Assembly: GCA_947489605.1 (NCBI GenBank) | Contig: CANLEG010000005.1 | Span: forward strand, 1-42,059 | DNA from: Actinomycetota bacterium | Lineage (GTDB): Bacteria > Actinomycetota > Actinomycetes > Nanopelagicales > Nanopelagicaceae | DNA: 42,059 nt | Reading direction: 5' to 3' | Shown here: positions 19,382-29,120 of the stretch, in pieces | How positions within the stretch are numbered: position 1 is the stretch's first letter | Layout of the letters: the number at the start of each line of letters is the position of its first letter | Position numbers and translations under genes: made by a program | The notes under the pieces: model-generated | Databases searched by the model: none | Told to the model about the DNA's origin: nothing | What the model saw: the letters and a program-made list of their open reading frames with translations, nothing else

Positions 19382-20550
19382 TGAAGAATTTAATTTCAAG
19401 AATCGGTCAGTCAATAAAACTTCCAGGGCTATCTTTCTTAATGGCCTTCACAATTACAGGAATAATCATTGCGCTTTCTGATGAAAAGGTAATGAACAAA
19501 ATTGGGTCTCCGATAGAATTTCTCAAGAGTGCAGGTGCAAGTGTGGGTAATGCCTATTTGGCACTTTTCCAAGGTTCGATTTATGACAACAGGTTAGCTA
19601 AAAGTAATTTTATTGAAGGCTTTTATCCGTTCTTCGAAACTATTGTTACGGCCACGCCTTTGATTCTTACCGGGTTATCCGTAGCACTGGCATTCAAATC
19701 TGGTCTGTTTAATATTGGAGCACAAGGACAATTTATCTTCGGTGCCATAGGTGCTTCTTATGTTGGATTCCATTTTAATCTTCCGATAGGTATTCATATT
19801 TTCGCTGCGGCTGTTGCAGGAATGTTTCTCGCTGCGATTTGGGGAGGAATAGTTGGCTTTTTAAAGGCTCGGACAGGGGCACACGAAGTTATTTTAACAA
19901 TCATGTTGAACTACATCGCTGGTTATTTCATTCTCTGGTTGCTGAAGACAAAAACTTTCTTGCGGCCAGGACGAATCGATCCGATTGCCCCGGAAGTTGC
20001 TGAAAGTGCCAGACTTCCACTTCTGGCGGGTGAGAATTTCCGTATACATGCTGGAATTTTCATTGCACTTGCAGCTGCGCTCTTTGTCTGGTGGCTGCTA
20101 ACAAAAACAACTATTGGTTATAAATTTCGCGCTGTCGGAGCGAATAGCCAGGCCGCTCGAACTGCAGGAATCTCAGTCCCATTTGTAATCACTGCAACAA
20201 TGATGATTTGTGGAGCACTTGCTGGACTCGGTGGCGCAGTTCATGTTCTCGGAAGTGAACATGCACTGAATGCGGATGTAGCAGGATCATTAGGATTTGA
20301 TGCCATTACAGTGGCATTGCTTGGTCGGGCACAACCACTTGGCACGGTTTTCGCTGCACTTCTATTCGGTGCGCTTCATACCGGTGGTCGGATGATGCAA
20401 TCGAATACCGGCGTCCCACTGGATATCGTTGTGGTTACTCAAGGTTTAATCGTGCTCTTCATTGCAGCACCTGTTTTTGTCCGTTACATCTTTAGATTGA
20501 AGAAGTTAAATGCTTCTGCAGCACTAACTTCGAAGGGGTGGAACGGATGA
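19378..20550 (+). CDS. ABC transporter permease (nucleoside)
   Basis: BPD_transp_2-type permease; FNIGAQGQFIFGAIGA; 4-nt overlap with upstream gene. Confidence 0.92.
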   Translation: MMKNLISRIGQSIKLPGLSFLMAFTITGIIIALSDEKVMNKIGSPIEFLKSAGASVGNAYLALFQGSIYDNRLAKSNFIEGFYPFFETIVTATPLILTGLSVALAFKSGLFNIGAQGQFIFGAIGASYVGFHFNLPIGIHIFAAAVAGMFLAAIWGGIVGFLKARTGAHEVILTIMLNYIAGYFILWLLKTKTFLRPGRIDPIAPEVAESARLPLLAGENFRIHAGIFIALAAALFVWWLLTKTTIGYKFRAVGANSQAARTAGISVPFVITATMMICGALAGLGGAVHVLGSEHALNADVAGSLGFDAITVALLGRAQPLGTVFAALLFGALHTGGRMMQSNTGVPLDIVVVTQGLIVLFIAAPVFVRYIFRLKKLNASAALTSKGWNG

Positions 20551-21809
20551 GAAAAATTCGTTCTAATGTTCAGAAGCGCCGGCTCCAAGGCGTCATTATT
20601 GTTTCACTTCTTTCATCCCTCTCTTTCTTATACTTCGGCTTTTTGAAGCCAGGAAAAGATGTAACAACTTTTGGTTTCGTTTTGAATAACGAATGGGTAA
20701 TCATCAAAGAGTGGGTAATTGCATCCCAAACAGGTGCGCGAATCTTTTCGGCAATCTCTTTAGTTGCCAGTGCTATCGCAATGTTTGCTTACAAAAAAGA
20801 GCGAACGATTGTAGTTCCAGTCGCGGTTGCTAGCTTTGGAATTTTGATGTCATTCCTAACTTGGATTGCCTCCGGAAAATTTATTCCATTTACCGGTCTT
20901 TTGCAGGGTGGCTTACTTCTTTCAATCCCATTAATTTTTGGTTCGATGTCCGGCTTAGTGTGTGAACGTTCCGGAGTAATTAACATTGCAATTGAAGGCC
21001 AGCTCTTGGCCAGTGCATTCGTCTCCGGAGTCGTGGCTAGTGTGACCCAACAAGCCTGGTGGGGTTTGCTCGCTGCGCCCTTTGCGGGTGCGGCAATTTC
21101 ATTCTTGCTAGCCACATTTGCAATCAAGTTCTCCGTCGACCAAGTAATTCTTGGTTTCGTAATCAACGTTTTAGTTATTGGGCTAACTGATTTCCTTTAT
21201 AAGAAGTTACTTATTCCTCATCAAAATACTTGGAATTCGCCGCCCACTTTTGAAGTTATTCCGATCCCATTACTTTCAAATATTCCAGTCGTCGGTCCAA
21301 TTTTCTTCACCCAATCTATTGTTGTTTATCTAATGTTCGCAATTGTTGCAGGCGTTACTTTTGCACTTTACAAAACCAAATGGGGTCTGCGCACAAGAGC
21401 GGTAGGCGAGCACCCAACAGCAGCCGATACTGTTGGAATTGATGTAAATAAACTTCGCTTTCGAAACGTAATATTCTCAGGGCTTATCGCAGGCATCGGA
21501 GGAGCGTTTTTCACAGTTGGATTCGTTGGAGCCTTTGGAAAAGAGATGACTGCAGGTGCCGGTTTCATCGCACTTGCCGCCCTGATCTTTGGAAAGTGGA
21601 GTCCTATTGGCGCAGTCTTTGCCGCACTCCTATTCGGTTTTGCAAACAACCTTCAGAGCACGCTCTCAATTATTGGAGTGGCAATCCCATCTGAATTTAT
21701 GTTGATGGTTCCTTACATCGCGACAATTATTGCGGTGACTGGATTGGTAGGAAGAGTAAGAGCACCTGCCGCAGATGGAATTCCATATAGCCGTGGTGGA
21801 GCACATTGA
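20538..21809 (+). CDS. ABC transporter permease (nucleoside)
   Basis: CERSGVINIAIEGQLLASAFVSG, AVGEHPTAADTVGIDV. Confidence 0.92.
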   Translation: MERMRKIRSNVQKRRLQGVIIVSLLSSLSFLYFGFLKPGKDVTTFGFVLNNEWVIIKEWVIASQTGARIFSAISLVASAIAMFAYKKERTIVVPVAVASFGILMSFLTWIASGKFIPFTGLLQGGLLLSIPLIFGSMSGLVCERSGVINIAIEGQLLASAFVSGVVASVTQQAWWGLLAAPFAGAAISFLLATFAIKFSVDQVILGFVINVLVIGLTDFLYKKLLIPHQNTWNSPPTFEVIPIPLLSNIPVVGPIFFTQSIVVYLMFAIVAGVTFALYKTKWGLRTRAVGEHPTAADTVGIDVNKLRFRNVIFSGLIAGIGGAFFTVGFVGAFGKEMTAGAGFIALAALIFGKWSPIGAVFAALLFGFANNLQSTLSIIGVAIPSEFMLMVPYIATIIAVTGLVGRVRAPAADGIPYSRGGAH

Positions 21810-22201
21810 TTATGCAAATTAATTGGGAGCAACTACATAACGAAGCTAAATTGATTATGAAGAAGGCTTATGCGCCGTATTCAAAATTTCCGGTAGGTGT
21901 AGCAGCACTTGTTTCGGACGGTCGAATAATTTCTGGATGCAACGTTGAGAATGCTAGTTACGGACTTGGTTTGTGTGCGGAATGCGGCTTAGTTTCTAAT
22001 TTGATCGCAAGTGGTGGCGGGAGTTTGGTCGCTGCTGTCTGTGTTGATGCAGATGGAAATTTTCTCTCCCCATGCGGACGTTGCAGACAATTGCTATTCG
22101 AACATGGCGGAAATGATTTACTTTTCATGACACCAGATGGTCCGGCGCCGATGTCTACTCTGTTGCCGTGGGCTTTTGGTCCGGATGATTTAGAAAAATG
22201 A
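21806..22201 (+). CDS. cdd: Cytidine deaminase
   Basis: NVENASYGLGLCAECGL, PCGRCRQLLFE zinc motifs. Confidence 0.95.
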   Translation: MIMQINWEQLHNEAKLIMKKAYAPYSKFPVGVAALVSDGRIISGCNVENASYGLGLCAECGLVSNLIASGGGSLVAAVCVDADGNFLSPCGRCRQLLFEHGGNDLLFMTPDGPAPMSTLLPWAFGPDDLEK

Positions 22202-23493
22202 GTGAAGCATTCGACGCCGTCGAAATAATTGGGGCTAAGCGAGATAAGAACGAGTTAAGCGATCCACAGATTGATTGGGTTATCGACGCTTATACAAAAG
22301 GCGTTGTGGCCGATGAGCAAATGTCGGCGCTGCTTATGGCGATTTTGTTAAATGGTATGAACTCGCGCGAAATTTCTCGGTGGACTGATGCGATGATCAA
22401 CAGCGGCGAACGCATGGAATGGTCGATGCTTGACCGAAAAACCGTTGATAAACATTCAACTGGTGGCGTCGGCGACAAAATTACTTTGCCACTTGCCCCA
22501 CTTGTTGCAGCATGCGGGGGAGCAGTTCCACAACTTTCTGGCCGCGGACTTGGCCATACCGGTGGCACGTTGGATAAATTGGAATCGATACCTGGCTGGC
22601 GCGCCTCATTAAGCAATGCAGAAATGTTAGAAGTAATTAAGAATTGTGGCGCAGTAATTTGCGCAGCTGGTGCGGGATTAGCGCCTGCGGATAAGAAGTT
22701 ATATGCCCTTAGAGATGTAACTGGAACCGTCCAAGCCATTCCGCTAATTGCTTCAAGCATTATGAGTAAGAAAATTGCTGAAGGAACTAGTGCACTGGTT
22801 CTTGATGTTAAGACTGGCTCTGGTGCATTTATGTCTGATCCAAAAAAGGCGAGCGAACTTGCAAGAGTTATGGTTGATTTAGGAACCCGCGCCGGAGTTA
22901 AAACGCGTGCGCTTGTAACTGCAATGGATGTTCCACTTGGGTTAACTGCAGGGAATGCTTTGGAAGTTCGGGAAAGTGTAGAAGTGCTAGCTGGCGGCGG
23001 TCCTGCTGATGTAGTGGAACTAACTTTAGTTTTAGCCCGCGAAATGTTAGATGCCGCAGGAATCAAGCAACTAATGGATCCAGCTGATGCGCTGAAAAAT
23101 GGTGCCGCGATGGATAGTTGGAAGAAAATGATTCGTGCGCAAGGCGGTGATCCTGATGCAAAACTTCCGGTTGCAAAAGACCAAGTGCAAATTCTTGCGG
23201 AAAAGGATGGAACTCTTGCATCGATGGATGCGATGAGTGTTGGAATCGCAGCTTGGCGATTAGGCGCAGGCCGTTCTAAACAAGGGGAGAGCGTTTCCTT
23301 TGGTGCAGGAATTGAAATCCATGCAAAGCCTGGAGCAAACGTTAAGAAAGGCGATGTGATTTACACGTTGCATGCTGATGATTCAACGCGATTTGAACGT
23401 GCACAAAGTGCGCTCCAGAATTCATTTGCGATTAGTCAAGATGGTTCAGTGGCACCACGCTTACCTCTTATACTTGAGAAAATTGAAGGATGA
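22198..23493 (+). CDS. deoA: Thymidine/pyrimidine-nucleoside phosphorylase
   Basis: DKHSTGGVGDKITLPLAPLVAACG, SGRGLGHTGGTLDKLESIPG, DVKTGSGAFM. Confidence 0.95.
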   Translation: MSEAFDAVEIIGAKRDKNELSDPQIDWVIDAYTKGVVADEQMSALLMAILLNGMNSREISRWTDAMINSGERMEWSMLDRKTVDKHSTGGVGDKITLPLAPLVAACGGAVPQLSGRGLGHTGGTLDKLESIPGWRASLSNAEMLEVIKNCGAVICAAGAGLAPADKKLYALRDVTGTVQAIPLIASSIMSKKIAEGTSALVLDVKTGSGAFMSDPKKASELARVMVDLGTRAGVKTRALVTAMDVPLGLTAGNALEVRESVEVLAGGGPADVVELTLVLAREMLDAAGIKQLMDPADALKNGAAMDSWKKMIRAQGGDPDAKLPVAKDQVQILAEKDGTLASMDAMSVGIAAWRLGAGRSKQGESVSFGAGIEIHAKPGANVKKGDVIYTLHADDSTRFERAQSALQNSFAISQDGSVAPRLPLILEKIEG

Positions 23494-23494
23494 G

Positions 23495-24586
23495 ATGACA
23501 CTTACAAGCATTCCGACGCCAGAACAGATCAAAAGACTTCCAAAGGCAGTAATTCATGACCATTTGGATGGCGGCTTGCGCCCACAAACAATTATTGATT
23601 TAGCGAAAAAGATAAATTATCCGCTTCCTGCAACGGAAGCGGATGCGCTTGCAGATTGGTTTTATGATGCCTGTAATTCGGGCACGTTGGTTCGTTACCT
23701 TGAAACTTTTGATCATGTAATCGCTGTCATGCAAAACCGCGAAGCAATTATCCGAGTAGCTAGTGAATGCGCATTGGATTTGGCTCGAGATGGTGTGGTT
23801 TACGCCGAAGTTCGTGGCGCACCAGAACTATTTACTCGTGAAGGTTTAACGCTCGATGAAGTTATCGAAGCAACAATTGAAGGATATCGTCAAGGCGAGA
23901 AAGCGGCAAAGGCCGAGGGATTCACGATTCGCGTTGAATCTCTTTTGTGTGCGCTTCGCCAAAATTCACTTGCCCAGGAAATTGCAGAAAAAGTAATCAA
24001 GAATCGCGATTTAGGTGTTGTTGGATTTGATATTGCAGGCCCAGAAGATGGTTTTCCGCCAACTAATCAATTAGATACTTTTAATTATCTTCGCCAAGAG
24101 GATGCGCACTTTACGATTCACGCTGGCGAGGCTTATGGATTGCCTTCAATCTGGCAAGCAATTCAAATGTGTGGTGCCGAGCGATTAGGCCACGGAGTTC
24201 GCATTATCGAAGATATAGATTTTTCAGGGGCGAAACCAAAACTTGGGCGACTTTCGGCCTACGTCCGCGATCGCCGAATTCCATTAGAGCTTTGCCCAAC
24301 ATCAAATCTACAAACTGGCGCAGCCAAAACCATCGCGACTCATCCAATTGGAGCGCTAGCAAAATTACGATTCCGAGTAACTATAAATACTGATAATCGT
24401 TTAATGAGTCGAACATCAATGACTAATGAGATGGTCGAGGTTGTTAAGGCATTTAACTGGACTTTCCAAGATCTGCAACGCGTAACTATAAATGCGCTCA
24501 AGAGTTCATTTATTCCGTTTGAAGAACGTCTGGCGATAATCGAAGAAGTTGTAAAGCCCGGCTATCTAGCTATAGCTAGCGAATAA
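23495..24586 (+). CDS. add: Adenosine deaminase
   Basis: LPKAVIHDHLDGGLRPQTI, FTIHAGEAYGLPSI, RLGHGVRI, LELCPTSNLQTG; track start 23372 is in the deoA overlap and unlikely. Confidence 0.94.
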   Translation: MTLTSIPTPEQIKRLPKAVIHDHLDGGLRPQTIIDLAKKINYPLPATEADALADWFYDACNSGTLVRYLETFDHVIAVMQNREAIIRVASECALDLARDGVVYAEVRGAPELFTREGLTLDEVIEATIEGYRQGEKAAKAEGFTIRVESLLCALRQNSLAQEIAEKVIKNRDLGVVGFDIAGPEDGFPPTNQLDTFNYLRQEDAHFTIHAGEAYGLPSIWQAIQMCGAERLGHGVRIIEDIDFSGAKPKLGRLSAYVRDRRIPLELCPTSNLQTGAAKTIATHPIGALAKLRFRVTINTDNRLMSRTSMTNEMVEVVKAFNWTFQDLQRVTINALKSSFIPFEERLAIIEEVVKPGYLAIASE

Positions 24587-26182
24587 TTGCGCGAACTCTG
24601 TCTTAATTTTTGCAACTAAGGCATCGGCAGAATCAGATTCACCAACTACCTCGATATATGTTTTCAATTTAGGTTCTGTGCCACTTGGTCTGATAATCAC
24701 TCGCACGCTTTCCCCGCAACGTATTCGCAGGCCCTGTGTGGGCAGTAAACTTTTGCTTAGGTCTTCGAATTCAGTAACCTTTAAGCCGGCAAAATCAGCA
24801 GGTGGGTTAAGAGTTAAAGCTGAAAGAATTTTCCCAATGACTGAAATTTCACTAACACGAATCGAAAGTTGTTCGCTGCGGTGGTAACCAATTTCAGCCC
24901 AGATTTCTTCTAAGTAGCTAAAAATATTAGATCCCCGGGATAACAATTCAGAATTTATCTGTGCAATTTTTAGAGCCGCGGAAATTCCATCCTTGTCGTT
25001 CACGCTCAAAGGATCGACGCAATAACCAATTGCTTCCTCGTAGCCAAAAACCAGGTTCTCTATTTTTGAAAGCCACTTAAACCCAGTGAGAGTTTCAGCG
25101 AAATTTGCACCTGCATTAGTTGCTATTTTCTTTAGTGCACTTGAAGAGACGATTGTTGTCGCAAAGGTTTGTTCCTTAACGTTTTGATTTTTAGAAATGT
25201 AATGGCCGAGCAGGGTTCCAAATTCGTCACCGCGCAGCATGCGCCAGTTCCCAGCAGAATCCTTGGCGGCAATTGCGCAACGATCGGCATCTGGATCATT
25301 AGCGATAACTAAATCCGCGTTCTCTTTGGTCGCAAGTTTTATAGCTAAATCAATAGCGCCAGGCTCTTCCGGGTTCGGGAAAGCGACTGTAGGGAAATCT
25401 GGATTTGGTTCAGATTGTTCGGTCACCAATATCGGAGTTGTAAATTTCGCTCTATCAAAAACCGAGACAAGTGTTTTCGTTCCAACACCGTGCATAGCGG
25501 TATAAATAATCTTCTGCGGAATAACTTCGCGAAGATTGCCGGCGCAGCTAGCAACATATTTATTTACTATTTCCTCGCCGATAACTTCCAAAGTTTTACC
25601 TCTCGGACTAGGAAGTGTCACTGAACTAATTCGCTTAGAAATATCCGCATCAACAGGCGCGATGATTTGGCTTCCACGGTAGTGGACGCCGTCAATATTG
25701 CCACCAAGATAAACCTTGTAACCATTATCAATCGCAGGGTTATGGCTAGCGGTAACCATGATTCCGCAATCCATTTTTAATTCATTTACAGCGAAGGCCA
25801 ATACCGGTGTCGGAAGTTCACGGGGGAGTAAATAAACTTCTAAACCAGCACCTGAAAATATTTCTGCACTTTCTTGGGCGAACTCCAAAGAACCATGTCT
25901 GGCATCGCGCCCGATAATTACTTTTGATAAGCCACGTGAGATTAAAAAGGCTGCAATTCCCGCCGCAGTCCGCCCGACAACAGCTCGGTTCATTCCAGAT
26001 GGACCGGGTCGTACTGGTCCTCGTAATCCTGCGGTTCCAAACTCTAGAAAACCATTAAAAGATTTACGTAGCTCTATTTCATTGTTTTCAGTTAACCATT
26101 TACTAAGAAGCGCCGCAGTTACAGGATCTGGGTCGCTTGCAATCCAATCCAAAACTTCAAATCGGAACTGCTCATCAATCAC
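24566..26182 (-). CDS. Phospho-sugar mutase (PGM/PMM family, PGM2-like)
   Basis: GIMVTASHNPAIDNGYKVY, NDPDADRCA, FGYEEAIGYCV, RPSGTEPKLK. Confidence 0.93.
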   Translation of the reverse strand: MIDEQFRFEVLDWIASDPDPVTAALLSKWLTENNEIELRKSFNGFLEFGTAGLRGPVRPGPSGMNRAVVGRTAAGIAAFLISRGLSKVIIGRDARHGSLEFAQESAEIFSGAGLEVYLLPRELPTPVLAFAVNELKMDCGIMVTASHNPAIDNGYKVYLGGNIDGVHYRGSQIIAPVDADISKRISSVTLPSPRGKTLEVIGEEIVNKYVASCAGNLREVIPQKIIYTAMHGVGTKTLVSVFDRAKFTTPILVTEQSEPNPDFPTVAFPNPEEPGAIDLAIKLATKENADLVIANDPDADRCAIAAKDSAGNWRMLRGDEFGTLLGHYISKNQNVKEQTFATTIVSSSALKKIATNAGANFAETLTGFKWLSKIENLVFGYEEAIGYCVDPLSVNDKDGISAALKIAQINSELLSRGSNIFSYLEEIWAEIGYHRSEQLSIRVSEISVIGKILSALTLNPPADFAGLKVTEFEDLSKSLLPTQGLRIRCGESVRVIIRPSGTEPKLKTYIEVVGESDSADALVAKIKTEFAQLFASYS

Positions 26183-26997
26183 AGTTGTTTTAAAACCTTT
26201 GCAAGCAATTCGCCCATGCGTCCGGCGGCTGCTTTGCCGGCTTCCATAACTTCGGTGTGACTTAGTTTTTCACCAGTAACTCCTGCTGCTGCATTAGTTA
26301 CAAGAGATATTCCTAGTACTTCTGCGCCAAGGGCATGCGCTGCGATTGCTTCTGGAACCGTGGACATTCCAACTAAATCGGCTCCGACAGTTCGCAACAT
26401 ATTAATTTCAGCAGGTGTTTCATATGCGGGACCGCGCCAGTGAACATATACACCTTCGGCTAACGAAGGATCCTCACGTTTTATAAGTTCGCGTATTCGC
26501 TTGCTATAAAGATCTGTTAAATCAACAAAGTCGGCACCGATTAACGGGCTGGTTGCGGTCATTGAAATATGGTCCCGAATTAAAACAGGTTGGCCAACTT
26601 TATAATCACGATTTATTCCACCGCAGGCATTTGTTAGAACGATAACTTTGCAACCTGCTTTAACTGCTGTGCGAGCCCCATGAACAACAGGTTCTAAGCC
26701 TTTGCCTTCATACAAATGAGTTCGGCCTAGGAAAACAAGTGCTTGAATTTTTCCATTTGCGCCATCAATTTCATATGAACGTATCAATCCACCATGACCA
26801 ACAACCGTTGGCGCTGGAAATCCTGGGACATCTGTAACTGGAAATTCATGAGTTGGTTTTCCAAGCGCATCGGTTGCAGGCATCCAGCCAGAACCCATAA
26901 CAAGAGCAACGTCATGCTTTGGCTTGCCGGTTATTTCTGCAATTTTTGCAGCCGCTAAAACCGCGGTGCCAAGTGGATCCGAATACAAATCGCTCAT
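26179..26997 (-). CDS. Purine-nucleoside phosphorylase (PNP-I, trimeric type)
   Basis: VGHGGLIRSYEI, LTNACGGINRDYKVG, GMSTVPEAIAAHALGAEVLGISLVTNAAAG. Confidence 0.94.
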   Translation of the reverse strand: MSDLYSDPLGTAVLAAAKIAEITGKPKHDVALVMGSGWMPATDALGKPTHEFPVTDVPGFPAPTVVGHGGLIRSYEIDGANGKIQALVFLGRTHLYEGKGLEPVVHGARTAVKAGCKVIVLTNACGGINRDYKVGQPVLIRDHISMTATSPLIGADFVDLTDLYSKRIRELIKREDPSLAEGVYVHWRGPAYETPAEINMLRTVGADLVGMSTVPEAIAAHALGAEVLGISLVTNAAAGVTGEKLSHTEVMEAGKAAAGRMGELLAKVLKQL

Positions 26998-27006
26998 GGA
27001 TGAAAC

Positions 27007-27621
27007 CTACCCGTTTTTGTCGTGATCTTTAGAACTCATGTTTGCCATATGGTGCTTGCGACAGAGAACTTCGTATACAACTTCTGCATCTGGCGAAGTA
27101 TCACCCGGAACTAGCTGGTCACCTTCGCGTGTCATGTGACCATTAATGATTCGAGCATTATGCGTGGCGCGAAGTCCGCACCAACAGAGTGCTTCAACTT
27201 GTAGTGGATTTACTCGATCTGCTAATTCAATGAGTCGCATAGAACCTGGGAAGAGTGATGTCCTAAAGTCACTAAGAATTCCAAAAGCAAAGACATCCAC
27301 ATTCAAGATATCTACAATTCGAGCAAGCTGGTCTATCTGTTCACTTTCATAAAACTGGGCCTCATCAAATATTAAATAATCCAATTTTCCATTCTTAGCT
27401 TGGTGAGATTCAACAAAGGTGAAAATATCCATTTCACTTCCAACTTCGATTGCCGGGCTTTGTAGTCCAAGTCTTGAGGAAATAATTCCAGTTCCGGCCC
27501 GATCTCGATTCGTGAATACAAGGCCATGACGTCCGCGACTTTCGTAGTTATGGGCGGTCTGAAGTGCCAGCGTTGATTTTCCACTGTCCATCGTGCCGCA
27601 GTAATAAATTAGTTGAGCCAT
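27007..27621 (-). CDS. tdk: Thymidine kinase
   Basis: YYCGTMDSGKSTLALQ P-loop, LIFDEAQFY, CWCGLRATHNARI. Confidence 0.93.
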   Translation of the reverse strand: MAQLIYYCGTMDSGKSTLALQTAHNYESRGRHGLVFTNRDRAGTGIISSRLGLQSPAIEVGSEMDIFTFVESHQAKNGKLDYLIFDEAQFYESEQIDQLARIVDILNVDVFAFGILSDFRTSLFPGSMRLIELADRVNPLQVEALCWCGLRATHNARIINGHMTREGDQLVPGDTSPDAEVVYEVLCRKHHMANMSSKDHDKNG

Positions 27622-27670
27622 GGCGGCAGTTTGTCATAGTTAACGCTGAAAGATTGGCATGGCACGAGAT

Positions 27671-29014
27671 TTATTCGCCGGTGTAATACTTTTCAATTTG
27701 CGTTAAGGATTTATCAAGGATTTCTAGACCGAGCTTGGCATCTTCTCTAGAGATATTGCATGGCGGGCACAAATGGATTCGATTGAAGTTTGTAAATGGC
27801 ATCATGCCATTTGCCTTACAAGCTGCAACAAGTTCATTCATGGCTGGACTAGAACCACCGTATGGTGCGAGCGGCTCATGAGTTTTTCGATCACTCACTA
27901 AATCAACACCCCAGAAAACACCAGCACCACGGATATCACCAATGACTTTATGCTTTTTGGCTAACTCGATAAGTCCGGGTCCAAGTATCTCAGCACCGAT
28001 TGCAGTCGCATTTTCTAGCATCTTCTCTTCTTTCATCACATCAATTGTTGCAACGGCAGTAGCTGCTGCAAGTGGATGGCCCATATAGGTAAGTCCACCT
28101 GGGAAAACTTGCTCATCAAATGTCTTTGAAATTTCTTTACTTATTACTACGCCACCAAGTGGCACATAACCGGAGGTAACACCCTTGGCGAATGTGATTA
28201 AGTCAGGGACAACTTTCGAAGATTGGAATGCGAACCATTTTCCAGTTCGGCCGAAGCCAGCCATAACTTCATCAGCAATCCACATAATTTTATATTTGTC
28301 GCAAAGCGCGCGAACACCTTCAAGATAGCCAGCAGGTGGCACAAGAACGCCAGCTGTTCCGGGAACAGACTCCAACAAAATTGCTCCGATAGTATTCGGG
28401 CCCTCAAAAATAATTGTTTGTTCTAAATGTTGCAGCGCACGTTCACATTCTTGCGCCTCAGACGTTGCCCAGAAGGCAGAACGATAAAGATATGGTCCCC
28501 AGAAATGCACATGACCGAATGCAAATTCATTTGGGAATCGACGTGGATCTCCCGTTGCATTTATCGCAGATCCAGTGTTGCCGTGATACGAACGATAAGT
28601 TGAGAGAACTTTGTGTTTTCTGGTGTGAATTCGCACCATTCGAATTGCATTTTCGATTGCATCGGCCCCACCGTTTGTGAAGAAAACCTTGGCAAAATTG
28701 GTTCCAGCAAGTTCAACAACTCGCTCTGCAGCTTGGTTTCGGATATCACTTGCATGTTGCGGCGCGAGAGCGGTCAATGTTGCGGCCTGCTCCTGAATTG
28801 CAGCAACTACTTTCGGATGTTGGTGACCAATATTTGTGAATACTAATTGCGAAGAGAAATCTAAATACTCCTTGCCATCGTGATCCCAAAAACGTGAACC
28901 AGAACTCTTTGCAACGGGGATTGGAGAAATGGCGCCTTGCGCTGACCAAGAGTGAAAAACAAAATCATGGTCTGCTGCGCTTACCTCAGCGTTGCTCTTT
29001 GAATCTGTGCTCAC
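27671..29014 (-). CDS. Class-III pyridoxal-phosphate aminotransferase (omega-amino acid type)
   Basis: FFTNGGADAIENAIRMVR, IADEVMAGFGRTGKWFAF, FAKGVTSGYVPLGGVVIS; GTG start. Confidence 0.9.
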   Translation of the reverse strand: MSTDSKSNAEVSAADHDFVFHSWSAQGAISPIPVAKSSGSRFWDHDGKEYLDFSSQLVFTNIGHQHPKVVAAIQEQAATLTALAPQHASDIRNQAAERVVELAGTNFAKVFFTNGGADAIENAIRMVRIHTRKHKVLSTYRSYHGNTGSAINATGDPRRFPNEFAFGHVHFWGPYLYRSAFWATSEAQECERALQHLEQTIIFEGPNTIGAILLESVPGTAGVLVPPAGYLEGVRALCDKYKIMWIADEVMAGFGRTGKWFAFQSSKVVPDLITFAKGVTSGYVPLGGVVISKEISKTFDEQVFPGGLTYMGHPLAAATAVATIDVMKEEKMLENATAIGAEILGPGLIELAKKHKVIGDIRGAGVFWGVDLVSDRKTHEPLAPYGGSSPAMNELVAACKANGMMPFTNFNRIHLCPPCNISREDAKLGLEILDKSLTQIEKYYTGE

Positions 29015-29120
29015 CGTGTGCCCCTAGCATTTGGACGAGTTGGACGAGTTGGACATAAATTGCGCCATGTCCGTCGTTGTTGATTGGCGTCATCATATTC
29101 CTCTGGCGTAGATTGGCGCT

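Noticed and set aside
22290-23066. 258-aa minus ORF opposite deoA
   Set aside because: Long but composition (Ser/Pro/Ala-rich) fits an antisense frame of a conserved enzyme; no signal or domain seen
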